A stretch of DNA of 64,000 nucleotides from Gephyromycinifex aptenodytis (GTDB taxonomy: Bacteria > Actinomycetota > Actinomycetes > Actinomycetales > Dermatophilaceae): the NCBI RefSeq assembly GCF_012277275.1, contig NZ_CP051155.1:2046001-2110000 (forward strand), in the 5' to 3' direction. This document shows, in pieces, positions 52,108 through 62,554 of the stretch (within the stretch, counting starts at the first letter, position 1; each line of letters begins with the position of its first letter). A program made the position numbers and the translations under genes. A model generated the notes under the pieces. It did no database searches and had not been told where the DNA came from. It worked only from the letters and a program-made list of their open reading frames with translations.

Positions 52108-53045
52108 AGGGCGCTTCCCTCATCGGTCGAGTGCTTCGACGCCGCCCGTTCGGCGACGCGATGTGCAGCGGCAGCATCCTTGGCGGCCCGCCGGGCGGCG
52201 ACCGCGGCCGCCCGCCGAGAAAGTGGCTGGCAGCCGGGACACCAGAACAAATTACGACCAGCCAGAACCTGGGTACGCACCAACGCGCCGCAGACGTGGC
52301 ACTGCTGACCGTCCCGGCGGTAGACGTAGACCTCGCCGCCATGCCGGTCTTGGCGCGGGGCGCGGCCCGTCACCTGGGGTTCGTGTTCGGGGCGCACCGT
52401 GTCGATGCGACCACGTGCCACTGCCGCGTGCATCAGACCAACGAGGTCGTCCCACAGCTCATCGAACTCGGCCTTGCGCAGCGCCGTCCCGGGCATCATC
52501 GGATCCAGTTGCGCTCGGTACAGCGCTTCGGCGCGGAAGATGTTGCCGACCCCAGCCATCACCTTCTGGTCCATCAGCAGCGCTGCGATCGGCAGCGAAC
52601 TGCGCTGAATTCGGTTCCAGGCCTGTTCGGGGTCGGCGTCCTCACGCAACGGATCCGGTCCGAGCCTGGCCAGCACCGCTTGGCGACCCGACTCGTCGAT
52701 CAATTCACAGATCGCCGGTCCGCGCAGGTCACACCAGGACTCCTCGGTCTCCAGACGCCAGCGGACCGCCCCGACGACGGGACGCTCCTGCGAACTGGTT
52801 TGCGTCTCCTGGGCGTGGTGCCAACTCGATTTGCCCGCCATGCCGAGGTGAATGTGCACGATGTCCTGCCCGAAGTGGCAGAACAGGTGCTTCCCGTAGG
52901 CCTCGGCAGCCTCCAGCGTTCGCCCGTCGATGATGCTCGCTTCGTGCGCGAACCTGCCTTGGGGTGAGCTGCTGCGGGTGGCGCGACCTGCGAAATCCTC
53001 TTCGTACGAGCGGGCCATGCGGTGCGTGACGTGACCCTCAGGCAT
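52104..53045 (-). CDS. Fpg/Nei-family DNA glycosylase-AP lyase
   Basis: This 313-residue DNA repair enzyme removes oxidised bases. It begins MPEGHVTHRMA, so after Met removal Pro2 is the catalytic Schiff-base residue and Glu3 the acid. The helix-two-turn-helix AGVGNIFRAEALY lies near 160-172. The zinc finger is CHVC and CPGC near 255-280. An Ala/Arg-rich tail of about 30 residues follows. ATG 53045 is fixed by the required Pro2; GGGAGG lies upstream. It resembles actinobacterial Nei1. Confidence 0.9.
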   Translation of the reverse strand: MPEGHVTHRMARSYEEDFAGRATRSSSPQGRFAHEASIIDGRTLEAAEAYGKHLFCHFGQDIVHIHLGMAGKSSWHHAQETQTSSQERPVVGAVRWRLETEESWCDLRGPAICELIDESGRQAVLARLGPDPLREDADPEQAWNRIQRSSLPIAALLMDQKVMAGVGNIFRAEALYRAQLDPMMPGTALRKAEFDELWDDLVGLMHAAVARGRIDTVRPEHEPQVTGRAPRQDRHGGEVYVYRRDGQQCHVCGALVRTQVLAGRNLFWCPGCQPLSRRAAAVAARRAAKDAAAAHRVAERAASKHSTDEGSAL

Positions 53046-53559
53046 TCGGAACCTCCCGGTGATGCTGCCTACCGCGCGGCCGGCGCGACCAGGACCCGAC
53101 CTCCCGTGCACCCCCTCCAGCGGGCAACCCGCTCACGGCGCCGGGTGAACATCGCGGACTGATGCCGTCGCTGGTTCCGCGAGTGGCATGGAGCATGCCG
53201 TCCTCCTTCGTGGGCGCCGCTGGGTGGGCACATCCTCTCCCACCCGGGGACTCCGCGCAGAGACAGGGGTCAGCTTGCCCGCTGACTCGACAACCGCCGC
53301 CTGCACCACCCTGGAGGATCAGACCCAAAGCTGTGGGCGGCAGCGCCCTTCACATCCACCGAGGTCCTCGGGCGAGCGTAAGGGCATCCCAGAAACGGCC
53401 CCCGCGCGCAGCTACCGCTGCCCGCAGCTGCAGCGCCGGTGGCTCGATACCTGCGGAAACGCAGTCACACGATCGAAGAGCGTGACCTCCGTGGTGACCT
53501 GAACCACCTCACGTGCGTAGGGTTGGCTTCGATACCACGACCGAACAGGAGGCACACCT
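53046..53559. other. 514-bp stretch without a recognised gene
   Basis: Short frames here are Arg/Pro-rich shadows. The right end must hold the gltA promoter; an inverted repeat GTGGT (53491-53495) with ACCAC (53503-53507) lies about 50 bases before the gltA start and could be a regulatory site. AGGAGG precedes gltA. Confidence 0.5.
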
Positions 53560-54846
<1,287 letters not shown>

Positions 54847-54888
54847 ACCTACAAACAGTCGCGTCAGCGACGGCCGCGGTAGCGGCAA

Positions 54889-54927
54889 CAACGGGGCGGG
54901 CAGCCTGACCGGGCGCCCGCCCCGTTG
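54889..54927. terminator. hairpin between gltA and the convergent MFS gene
   Basis: CAACGGGGCGGGC (54889-54901) pairs over 13 bp with 54915-54927. Likely bidirectional. Confidence 0.75.
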
Positions 54928-54956
54928 CTGTACCCCGGATGGTGCCCGCTGCCCGC

Positions 54957-56228
54957 TTAGACGCGATACCGCACGAAGGCGGGTACGAGCGCGGCCGCGG
55001 CCAGCACCCCGACGACGACGAGCACCCCACCACCGATGACGGTCGCGCTGGCCCCCCACACCTGGGCTGCCGCGCCGTGTGCGACGTCAGCAAGTCTGGG
55101 GCCACCGGCGACAACGACGACGAAGACGCCCTGCAGGCGACCGCGGACGTCATCCTCGGCGGCGGACTGCAGCATGCTCTGCCGGAAGGCCGAGGACGCC
55201 ATGTCGGCAGCGCCACCGACCGCCAGCGCGGCGGCCGCCAGCGCCAGCAGCCTTCCGTTCGGCCCGGTTGCCCCCACCACCGCCAACCCGAACGCGCTCA
55301 CTGACAACCCCCACACAAGGATGGCCACGATCACCGCCAGGCCATGCCTGCGCACCCGAGAAACCCAGCCGGAGAACACTCCGCCCAGCAGCACCCCCGC
55401 TGGCATCGCCGCGAACAGGATCGCGAAGGCCAAACCGCCGCTGATCGGGCCACCGAAGGAGTCGTGCGCGATCTCGGGGTAGAGCGCTCGCGGCATCCCG
55501 AAGAACATCGCGATGAGGTCCACGCCGAACGACATGAGCAGCACCGGATGCCCGCGTAGATAACTGAACCCGGCTATCACCGAACGCAGCCCGGGCCGAC
55601 CCACCGCCCCCTGCACCGTCAGCGGCGGCAACTTCCACACCGCCCACAGCGTCGGAAAGAGCGTGATTGTGTGCAGCAGATACAGCCACGAAAAGCCGAG
55701 CACCGGAATCAACGCGCCGCCCACGAGCGGCCCGGCAACGGCACCCGCCCCGAACAGCGTCATCGACAGCGAGTTCGCGGCCGGCAACTGCGCGGCCGGT
55801 AGGAGCTTGGGCAGCACGGCGGTGCGGGTCGGCTGGTTGACGGCGAAGAAGGCCTGCTGCACCGCGAAGATACCCAGCAGCAGCCACACATTGTGCGAAC
55901 CCATGGCGGCCTGCGCCCAGAACGCGACACTGGTCAGGATCAGACCCCACGTCGTGATCAGCAGGACGGTACGGCGGTCCGCGACATCAGCCAGTGCCCC
56001 ACCCCACAGCCCGAAGACGACGAGCGGGACCAGGCCGAAAGCGCCGGTCAACCCGACATAGGCCGAAGACCCGGTCGTGGCGTAGATCTGGGCGGGCACC
56101 GCCACGATGCTCACTTGCGCGCCGATCACCGTGGCGATGTTGGCAGTCCACAGCCGCCGGAAATGCGGGTTTGCCAGCGGTGCAGTGTCAGCCAGGTACC
56201 GGCGCATTCCGGCGCGCGTCAACGCCAT
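54957..56228 (-). CDS. MFS transporter (enterobactin-exporter-like group)
   Basis: This 423-residue protein has 12 hydrophobic helices. It begins ANPHFRRLWTANIATVIGAQ, and the loop 2-3 motif GGALADVADRRTVLLIT near 75-91 is the MFS motif A. QPTRTAVLPKLLP near 130 is typical of the EntS/DHA3 group of exporters. Substrate unknown. It is 52 bases after the CoA-transferase-like gene on the same strand. Confidence 0.85.
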   Translation of the reverse strand: MALTRAGMRRYLADTAPLANPHFRRLWTANIATVIGAQVSIVAVPAQIYATTGSSAYVGLTGAFGLVPLVVFGLWGGALADVADRRTVLLITTWGLILTSVAFWAQAAMGSHNVWLLLGIFAVQQAFFAVNQPTRTAVLPKLLPAAQLPAANSLSMTLFGAGAVAGPLVGGALIPVLGFSWLYLLHTITLFPTLWAVWKLPPLTVQGAVGRPGLRSVIAGFSYLRGHPVLLMSFGVDLIAMFFGMPRALYPEIAHDSFGGPISGGLAFAILFAAMPAGVLLGGVFSGWVSRVRRHGLAVIVAILVWGLSVSAFGLAVVGATGPNGRLLALAAAALAVGGAADMASSAFRQSMLQSAAEDDVRGRLQGVFVVVVAGGPRLADVAHGAAAQVWGASATVIGGGVLVVVGVLAAAALVPAFVRYRV

Positions 56229-56280
56229 GGCGCCTTGCTCAGCAGTGCCTGTCCGGGGGTCGGCCTACTACCGGTGACCC

Positions 56281-57159
56281 TCATTCCCCCGACCGGGACG
56301 GGAGTCGCACCGCGACGAGGGGGACGTCGTGCTCGCTGGCCCATGCCTCCCACTCGAGGGCGGTGCGGGTGCGGAACACCTCAGCGAAGGCCTCGCGGCT
56401 ACCGTCGACCTGCAGGGCTGCCAGCGTCGTCCGCAGAAAGTGCGGCTCCAACGCTGCCAGGGCGATCCACCCCTGCTGCGCTTGGTAGATCGAGTACGGC
56501 GGGTGCCCGCCGCCGAGGAACGCCTGGGGGTCGGTGATGCCGCGCAGCGCCGGCTGGGCGAAGGCCAGGGCTGTGTCTGAAAGTGCCACCTCACGCCGCG
56601 ACCCGAAGCCCGTGCGGGCGCGCATGAGCAGGGCGATCGCGGCTTCACCGGCCGCCCGCTCCGCACCGGAGAGGTCGGCGATGAAGGTCGCCGGCATCGC
56701 CGGCGGGCGGATCAACCCACCCTTGGCCTGATAGGTGAGGTCATGTCCGGGGGTGTCGGCCTCATCGCCGGGGTGGCCGACGATGTCGATCTGGCACAGC
56801 CGCGGAAACCGCGCGTGCAGGCTCTCGTAGTCCACCCCGAGGCGGCGCAGCGCCGCTGGGCGCGAGGAGGTGATGAACACGTCAGCCTCGGCCAAGAACT
56901 CATCCAGGCTGCTCCGGTCGGCGGGGTCTTTCAGGTTCAAGGTGCGCAGCTGCATCCCAGCGTGCAGGTCCGCGAACCACCCCGCGTCGAAGCCCATCAT
57001 CGGGTCGCCGGCGGGCGGCAGCACCGTCAGCACCTGCGCGCCCAGGTCGCGCAGCCGGGCGGCCGCGGCGGGGCCCGGCAGGTTGATCGCGATGGAGACC
57101 ACCTTCACCCCGTCCAGGGGCAGCGACTCATCCACCGCAACCGTGGCGGCACTGTTCAT
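56281..57159 (-). CDS. CaiB/BaiF family III CoA-transferase-like protein (short)
   Basis: This 292-residue protein begins with LDGVKVVSIAINLPGPAAAARLRDLGAQVLTV, the family's N-terminal Rossmann strand with the PGP motif, followed by LNLKDPADRSSLDEFLAEADVFITSSRP. The Asp of GHDLTYQAKGG is the expected catalytic position near 140. Family members are usually about 380-400 residues, so the C-terminal part is shortened by about 100. It may be an AMACR-like racemase or a reduced transferase. Partner unknown. Confidence 0.75.
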   Translation of the reverse strand: MNSAATVAVDESLPLDGVKVVSIAINLPGPAAAARLRDLGAQVLTVLPPAGDPMMGFDAGWFADLHAGMQLRTLNLKDPADRSSLDEFLAEADVFITSSRPAALRRLGVDYESLHARFPRLCQIDIVGHPGDEADTPGHDLTYQAKGGLIRPPAMPATFIADLSGAERAAGEAAIALLMRARTGFGSRREVALSDTALAFAQPALRGITDPQAFLGGGHPPYSIYQAQQGWIALAALEPHFLRTTLAALQVDGSREAFAEVFRTRTALEWEAWASEHDVPLVAVRLPSRSGE

Positions 57160-57243
57160 GGCGTTCCTTCCTTACTCCGCGCTAACCGCGGATTCATCCG
57201 ATCCTGGCGCCCGACCTGGCCAGGCGCGGCCGACCGTGATCGA

Positions 57244-58239
57244 CTATTGCGTCAAGGCGTTCGCTACCGCTTCAGAGAGACGAAACGCATGCAGCGTTCT
57301 CTGGGCGGGGTCGGTGTTGGCCAACCAGGCTCGGTGGACAGGTTCGATGCGGGCCCAGTCGTCATCGGTCATCGCGAACCAGGCGGTGTCGCGGTTGCGT
57401 CCCTTATACATCGTCGCGTTGCGCCAGATGCCCTCCGGGCGAAAGCCCAACCGGAGCGCAGCAGCACAGGAGGCCGCGTTCAGGGCGTCGCATTTCCATT
57501 CGTAGCGTCGGTAGCCGAGTTCGAAGGCGTTGGCTGCGAGCAGGGTCATCGCTTCGGTAGCTGCGAAGGTGCGTTGCAGACGGGTGCCGTAGATGATCCC
57601 CCCGACCTCGGCCGAGCCGATCTGCGGCTGCACCCGCAGGTAACTGGCGGTGCCGAGCACCTGTCCGTGCAGATCGGTGAGGACGTGCGGCACGAACCCC
57701 GGGTCGGCCAGGAAGGATTCGATCACCTCTGCCACGTCTTCGACGTCTCGGCAGGGTCCCATCGGCAGGTAGGTCCAAATACTCGGGTCATCGCGGACGG
57801 CCTCCCACAGCCCAGGGGCGTGCTGCCTGCCCAACGGGGAAACCTGAACGTAACGGCCCTGGGTGTGCAGCGCCTGCAGCGGCGGCGGCGGGGTGAACTG
57901 CACCGAGACCCCGATGGGGTGCCCGGCCTCGTCCAGGGCACTGGGTCGCACCGGGTGCTCGCGCAGTTCCACCTCGATGAAGCTCACCGGCTCCGGGTCA
58001 TCGTTGCGCACGTTGTGCTCGGTGCCCGCCGGCCTGGCATAGCAACGCCCCGGGACGAGTTGGTTCTGCACCTGGGTCCCGTCCGGCATGGTCACCCGCA
58101 TGAGTCCGCTGGACAGTGGCACCACGATGTAGTCGAACGGATGCACGTGCGGCCCGGTGCTGGTTCCCTGCGCCAGGTCCCAGCGGGTGACCCTGGTTCG
58201 CGGGGAGTCGATCTGCACGTTGGCGACAGCGGTGTCCAC
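57244..58239 (-). CDS. cupin-GNAT fusion protein
   Basis: In these 331 residues the first 95 form a cupin: motif 1 HVHPFDYIVVPLSSG and a perfect motif 2 GRCYARPAGTEHNVRN (G-x5-P-x-G-x2-H-x3-N). A Pro-rich linker follows. Residues about 120-310 are a RimJ/RimL-type acetyltransferase with GTRLQRTFAATEAMTLL near 215-231 and a C-terminal NAASCAAALRLGF block. Possibly a small-molecule sensor joined to an acyl transferase. GTG 58239 is used; TTG 58266 would add nine residues. Confidence 0.78.
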   Translation of the reverse strand: MDTAVANVQIDSPRTRVTRWDLAQGTSTGPHVHPFDYIVVPLSSGLMRVTMPDGTQVQNQLVPGRCYARPAGTEHNVRNDDPEPVSFIEVELREHPVRPSALDEAGHPIGVSVQFTPPPPLQALHTQGRYVQVSPLGRQHAPGLWEAVRDDPSIWTYLPMGPCRDVEDVAEVIESFLADPGFVPHVLTDLHGQVLGTASYLRVQPQIGSAEVGGIIYGTRLQRTFAATEAMTLLAANAFELGYRRYEWKCDALNAASCAAALRLGFRPEGIWRNATMYKGRNRDTAWFAMTDDDWARIEPVHRAWLANTDPAQRTLHAFRLSEAVANALTQ

Positions 58240-58358
58240 GTGGGCATCCTGCCACTGACGCCCCAACCCTGGGCATGCTCAGCCAGGGGCGAATTCGACC
58301 TTACGAGCACAAGCGGCCCGCCGCCTCCCGCGCCGACCTGATGCAGGTGCGCCGCCGC

Positions 58359-59960
58359 TCAGCCGGCTCCATCCGACTTCAGACAGCGGGTGCCGTTGAA
58401 CTCGGCCAACGACGTCTGCTCCGTTTCCACCCTTGCACCCAGGCTCGCCTTGAGACCGAACCCGGCATCGGCTGAGGCCCCGTACTTTTGAGCTTCCACG
58501 GTGTAGGTCGATGTCGTCGTGGTCGTCTGGTCCTTGACCTCTTCCCGGAACGCTTCAACCGCTTCTGACACGGCTGGCGAGTCCCACACCGGCGTCGCAA
58601 GAAGCCGCTCGGCCCTTTGTCGCTGCTCCTTAGTGAGAGCGACCTCCTCGGTCGTCGTGGTGATCGTGTTGGTACTCCCCCCAGGGGCCGTTGTGCGCAG
58701 GTGATCCTGCCTGGATATCGCCAAGGCAGCCGTGCCATCTGGTTTGAGGGTCAGTGACAATTCCTGAGCGCGCTCTTCCACAGAGCCGCGCTTGCGGCGA
58801 CCCTCCACCGGTTCCGCTACCGAGGCTCGGTAGCCGCTGGTATTGCCGGAGCCGCTGTAACGCCCAGTCAGGGTGAGGCTTGCGTCGCGGCGTTGCGTGC
58901 GGCGCGCCGCCCCCGCCACTGCCATCGATGCACCCACACCAAGCAGCGGCCCGGCAGCAGCGGCGACACCCGCTTTGCCTTCGATAGAAGACTCCTGGGT
59001 GACTGCCTCAGCACCAGCGGCGAACAGCACCCCCTGACGCAGACCCTGCGGCAAGTTCTGAGCCATGGCCATGGCTGCGCCAGCTCTGGGAAGGTAGTCA
59101 TCGACCTCCGCTGCCGGCATCACCGCCACGCTCTCCAACCCGCTGCGTCCGGTGCTGTCCGCGTCGGCTCGCAATGCGAGCTCTGCGCTCTCCTCGTCCC
59201 AGGAGGCACTCACCCCGGCCCCAGCCGATACCCCCTTGCCCATCGCCGTGGAGGCGGTGATGACGACTCGCACCCGCCCATCGGCAAGGCTCTCCCTACG
59301 CACTAGCGCTGAGTCCTCAGCGCTGACACCCAACCCGCCCGCGAGCACAAGCTTGTGCGACTCAGTGGACAGCGCCAAGTCGCCTGGCAGGCTCCGACAG
59401 CTCACCGTTGGCAGCGGCAACTCCGCAGGATGACTCAGCGCAACCAGCGACTGTCGCGCCCGCGCGGCGGCATCGCTGGCCTCAGCCCGGATCTGCGTGC
59501 ACCGGTGCACCGCTTCCTGCCATCGGGGGTCCCCGGCGGGCATCGGCGGCGGCCCCACGGTGAGCGAACCGTCGTTGCTGTAGCTGAAGACGGGCAGCAT
59601 GATGGCGTCGGCCGCTGCCGCCCTGGCCTGTACCGCTTCGGTCACTGCCTGGCGGTAGCGCTGTTGCAGTTGCGTCAACTCCCCCGCGTAGCGGGTGAGC
59701 ACCGCGGCGGCATCCGTCATCGCCGAAGTCATCTCCGCCAGGGGTTTTCGAAGCTCTGCCACGTGGCGTCGGTAGGCATCCCCCTCGCTGCCCACCCAGC
59801 CTGATGCTCGGGCGGCAGGCAAAGCCGAGTTGACCGCGGCCAACTCCCCACCGGTACGCCGCAGCTGCGCGGCCGCCTCCTCGATCTGTGCTGGGTCCCC
59901 CGGCAACGGACCTGACGCGGGGCCGATGGGGCCCTTGTCCACCGACGCTATGGCGCTCAT
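58359..59960 (-). CDS. large WXG100-like orphan protein
   Basis: This 533-residue protein is not recognised overall. Residues 20-120 are two helices with a WVG turn (ASGWVGSEGDAYRRHV), like WXG100 proteins of type VII secretion. About 165-420 are beta-rich and Ala/Gly/Ser-rich, and the C-terminal 130 residues include Thr runs (TTTTTSTYTVE, NTITTTTEEVAL). There is no signal peptide, membrane helix or secretion gene in the window. It could be a secreted effector without a known toxin domain. Confidence 0.65.
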   Translation of the reverse strand: MSAIASVDKGPIGPASGPLPGDPAQIEEAAAQLRRTGGELAAVNSALPAARASGWVGSEGDAYRRHVAELRKPLAEMTSAMTDAAAVLTRYAGELTQLQQRYRQAVTEAVQARAAAADAIMLPVFSYSNDGSLTVGPPPMPAGDPRWQEAVHRCTQIRAEASDAAARARQSLVALSHPAELPLPTVSCRSLPGDLALSTESHKLVLAGGLGVSAEDSALVRRESLADGRVRVVITASTAMGKGVSAGAGVSASWDEESAELALRADADSTGRSGLESVAVMPAAEVDDYLPRAGAAMAMAQNLPQGLRQGVLFAAGAEAVTQESSIEGKAGVAAAAGPLLGVGASMAVAGAARRTQRRDASLTLTGRYSGSGNTSGYRASVAEPVEGRRKRGSVEERAQELSLTLKPDGTAALAISRQDHLRTTAPGGSTNTITTTTEEVALTKEQRQRAERLLATPVWDSPAVSEAVEAFREEVKDQTTTTTSTYTVEAQKYGASADAGFGLKASLGARVETEQTSLAEFNGTRCLKSDGAG

Positions 59961-60231
59961 TGGGTCTCCGTTCTACAGCGCGGGCTGGTGGGCACACCCT
60001 GAGGGCGCCCGGAGCCCGCACCGTACAAAGACCGTTAGCGCAGCGGCCGAACTCATCCACAGGCCCCGGCGAATCTGCCGCGACGCCATGACACCCACAC
60101 CGCAGCCGGCGCCACCGCGATCTGATCGGTAGATGGTGTGTCCCGCCACACCTTGGTCCGCCCCCGCTTACCAATGGCGCTGAGGCCACTAACCTGACCC
60201 CACCGCGGAGGCAAACGAGTGGAGGTCGACC

Positions 60232-61215
60232 GTGACGATGTCCGACCAGGTGCGGGTCGCTGTTTTCGGTACCGGCAGTTGGGGCACGACATTCGCCTCC
60301 GTCATCGCCGACAACGGCATTCCGGTACGGATGTGGGGCAAGTTCGCCGACGAGGTCGATGACTTGCGCCGGGAGCACCGCAGCGTGCGTTACCTACCCG
60401 ATCTGCTGCTGCCGGATTGGGTCGAAGCGACCACCGACCCGCAGGAAGCGCTGGAGGGGGCCGACATCCTTGTGCTCGCGCTGCCCGCCCAAACAGTGCG
60501 CCAGAACCTCACCGAGTGGGGGTCCTGCATCCCGGCGGACACGGTGATCGTCTCCCTCATCAAAGGCATCGAACTCGGCAGCACCAAACGGATGACCGAA
60601 GTGATCGCGGAGGTGACCGGGGCGGGGCCGGAACGCATCGCAGCGATCTCTGGACCGAACCTGGCTAAGGAGATCGCCCGGCGCGAACCCTCCGCCACCG
60701 TCGTCGCGTGCGCGAGCCAGCGCACCGCTGAGTTCCTCGCCGAAGCCTGCGCCACCCCCTACTTCCGCCCGTACACCAGCGGCGACGTCATCGGGTGCGA
60801 ACTCGGCGGTTCGGTCAAGAACGTCATCGCGTTGGCCGTGGGGATGGCCGACGGACTCGGGCTGGGCGACTGCGCCAAGGCGGCCATCATGACCTCCGGG
60901 CTGGCCCAGATGGCCGACCTGGGCGCCGCGCTGGGCGCAGACCCGGCCACCCTGCGCGGTCTGGCCGGGGTCGGTGACTTGTGCACGACCTGCCTGTCAC
61001 CGCTGTCCCGCAACCAGAGTTTCGGTCGCCACCTAGGAACCGGGTTGAGCGTGGAGGAGGTCGTGGCCGTCACCACGCAGACGGCCGAAGGCGTCAAGTC
61101 GTGCGCGCCGCTGCTGCAGTTGGCCCGAGACCACGGGGTCCACATGCCCACGGTCGAGAGCGTCGTCAAGGTCGTGCACGAAGGAGCCCGCGCCGCCGAC
61201 GTGATCGGGATTTAG
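60232..61215 (+). CDS. gpsA: glycerol-3-phosphate dehydrogenase [NAD(P)+]
   Basis: This 327-residue enzyme makes sn-glycerol 3-phosphate for phospholipids. Rossmann loop VFGTGSWGTTFA is near 10-21, LIKGIE near 109, catalytic Lys in GGSVKNVIALAVGMADGLGLG near 196-198, and RNQSFGRHLGTG near 263. GGAGG lies six bases before GTG 60232. No operon partner is visible. Confidence 0.95.
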   Translation: MTMSDQVRVAVFGTGSWGTTFASVIADNGIPVRMWGKFADEVDDLRREHRSVRYLPDLLLPDWVEATTDPQEALEGADILVLALPAQTVRQNLTEWGSCIPADTVIVSLIKGIELGSTKRMTEVIAEVTGAGPERIAAISGPNLAKEIARREPSATVVACASQRTAEFLAEACATPYFRPYTSGDVIGCELGGSVKNVIALAVGMADGLGLGDCAKAAIMTSGLAQMADLGAALGADPATLRGLAGVGDLCTTCLSPLSRNQSFGRHLGTGLSVEEVVAVTTQTAEGVKSCAPLLQLARDHGVHMPTVESVVKVVHEGARAADVIGI

Positions 61216-61235
61216 CCCGGCTGCGCCCCGGCCGG

Positions 61236-61272
61236 TGCGCACCTTCCTGATCGACTGGCTCCCAGGTGCGCA
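61236..61272. terminator. hairpin between gpsA and the convergent CapA-like gene
   Basis: TGCGCACCT (61236-61244) pairs with AGGTGCGCA (61264-61272) with a 19-base loop. Confidence 0.5.
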
Positions 61273-61307
61273 GCGGCTAGGCGCTGCATCACGCTGATAC
61301 TGCGCGC

Positions 61308-62450
61308 TCAGCTCGGCGACTGCGCCAAGCCGGAGCATCGGGTCGCGGCATCAGCCAGGCGTTCCAACCGGGCCGCCGAGTCCCGCGGGGTGCGGGGAAT
61401 ACCGTTGTCGGCGATCAGCTTCGGATGCCAGGTGTACCCGGTGACCAACGACTTCTGCGTCAGCCGCTGCTCGGGCCCGGCCGCTCCCCGCTCATGGGCA
61501 GCGGCGGCATCGACCTCGACGGTGAGCACGCCTGAAGGCTTGGAGTCAGCGCTGGTGTTGTACCAGATGAAGTTGCCGGTGCCGTAACCGACGAAGGTCC
61601 GCCCGTTCCAGCCCGAACCCTGCGGGCGGTGCGCGTGCGTACCGACGATGATGTCGACCCCGGCGTCCTTGAGCACCCGCACAGTCTCCCGTTGGCGCTC
61701 GTTCGGACAGGTCGTACCCTCGGTGCCCCAGTGCAGGAACGCCACCACCAGGTCGTGCTGGGCCACGGCATCCTCGGCGGCCTTAGTGAAGCGGTCCCGG
61801 CGGATGTTCTGGGCCACGCCCGGCGAATCCGGCCCGGCCGACCAGTTGGCATACGTCTCCTCCGGCACCTCCATCGAAGCCAACACGCCTACCTTCACGC
61901 CCTTGACGTCCACCGTCAGCGGCGCATAAGCCTCGGCTTCGTTCGCGCCGAACCCGACGATCGGGATGGGGCTGGCCGCCTTCGCCGCCAGCGTGTCCTG
62001 GACCCCGACCCGCCCGAAGTCGGCGGCGTGGTTGTTCGCCAGCGACACCGCGTCGATCCCGGCCGCGGCCAGCTTGTCCAGCGCCACCGGCGAGGTCCGG
62101 AAGGTGTAGCTCTTGTTCTGCGCCGTGCCACGCTCGGTCAGCGCCGTCTCCAGGTTGAGCATCGCGAAGTCGGCCGCGGCGAGCTCGGGGAGGCGAGTGG
62201 CCCACTCCTGGTCGGAGTCCTGCAACAGCGGTGCCACCTGGCGTTCGAAGTGCACATCGCCCGCGAACGCCAACGTGATGGTGCCTGCCGGGGCGGGAGT
62301 TTCGGACTCGCTCGCAGGCGCGCTGGACTGCGGCGCAGACTCCTTCGGGGCTTGGCTGCCCGACTGCGGGGACGCCTCCGGCGACGTCGTCGTGCCGGCA
62401 CACGCGGCCAACGCCAAGCACAACACGAGGGGGGCGGGGGAGGTACGCAT
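61308..62450 (-). CDS. CapA-family lipoprotein (PGA_cap metallophosphatase-like)
   Basis: This 380-residue lipoprotein has lipobox LAAC at 14-17 and a Ser/Ala/Pro linker of about 40 residues. The PGA_cap domain begins ITLAFAGDVHFERQ near 57-70 and continues with LNLETALTERG, SLANNHAADFGR, FLHWGTEG and GTHAHRPQG, matching the metal-ligand blocks of the calcineurin-like fold. CapA proteins act in poly-gamma-glutamate export; no capB or capC is nearby, so the role is open. Confidence 0.87.
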   Translation of the reverse strand: MRTSPAPLVLCLALAACAGTTTSPEASPQSGSQAPKESAPQSSAPASESETPAPAGTITLAFAGDVHFERQVAPLLQDSDQEWATRLPELAAADFAMLNLETALTERGTAQNKSYTFRTSPVALDKLAAAGIDAVSLANNHAADFGRVGVQDTLAAKAASPIPIVGFGANEAEAYAPLTVDVKGVKVGVLASMEVPEETYANWSAGPDSPGVAQNIRRDRFTKAAEDAVAQHDLVVAFLHWGTEGTTCPNERQRETVRVLKDAGVDIIVGTHAHRPQGSGWNGRTFVGYGTGNFIWYNTSADSKPSGVLTVEVDAAAAHERGAAGPEQRLTQKSLVTGYTWHPKLIADNGIPRTPRDSAARLERLADAATRCSGLAQSPS

Positions 62451-62554
62451 GTCGGAAGCGTAGGGCGCCGCGGGGCAAACGACGCCGTTTGGGTTGAGTG
62501 TCTTGCCGATTCACCCCGCGGGCGGGGACCGCAGGCCAGGACTACGGTGTTGCC

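Noticed and set aside
53162-53502. Two rightward open frames of about 105 codons before gltA
   Set aside because: Codon pattern and composition look like shadows, with no recognisable domain or ribosome site.
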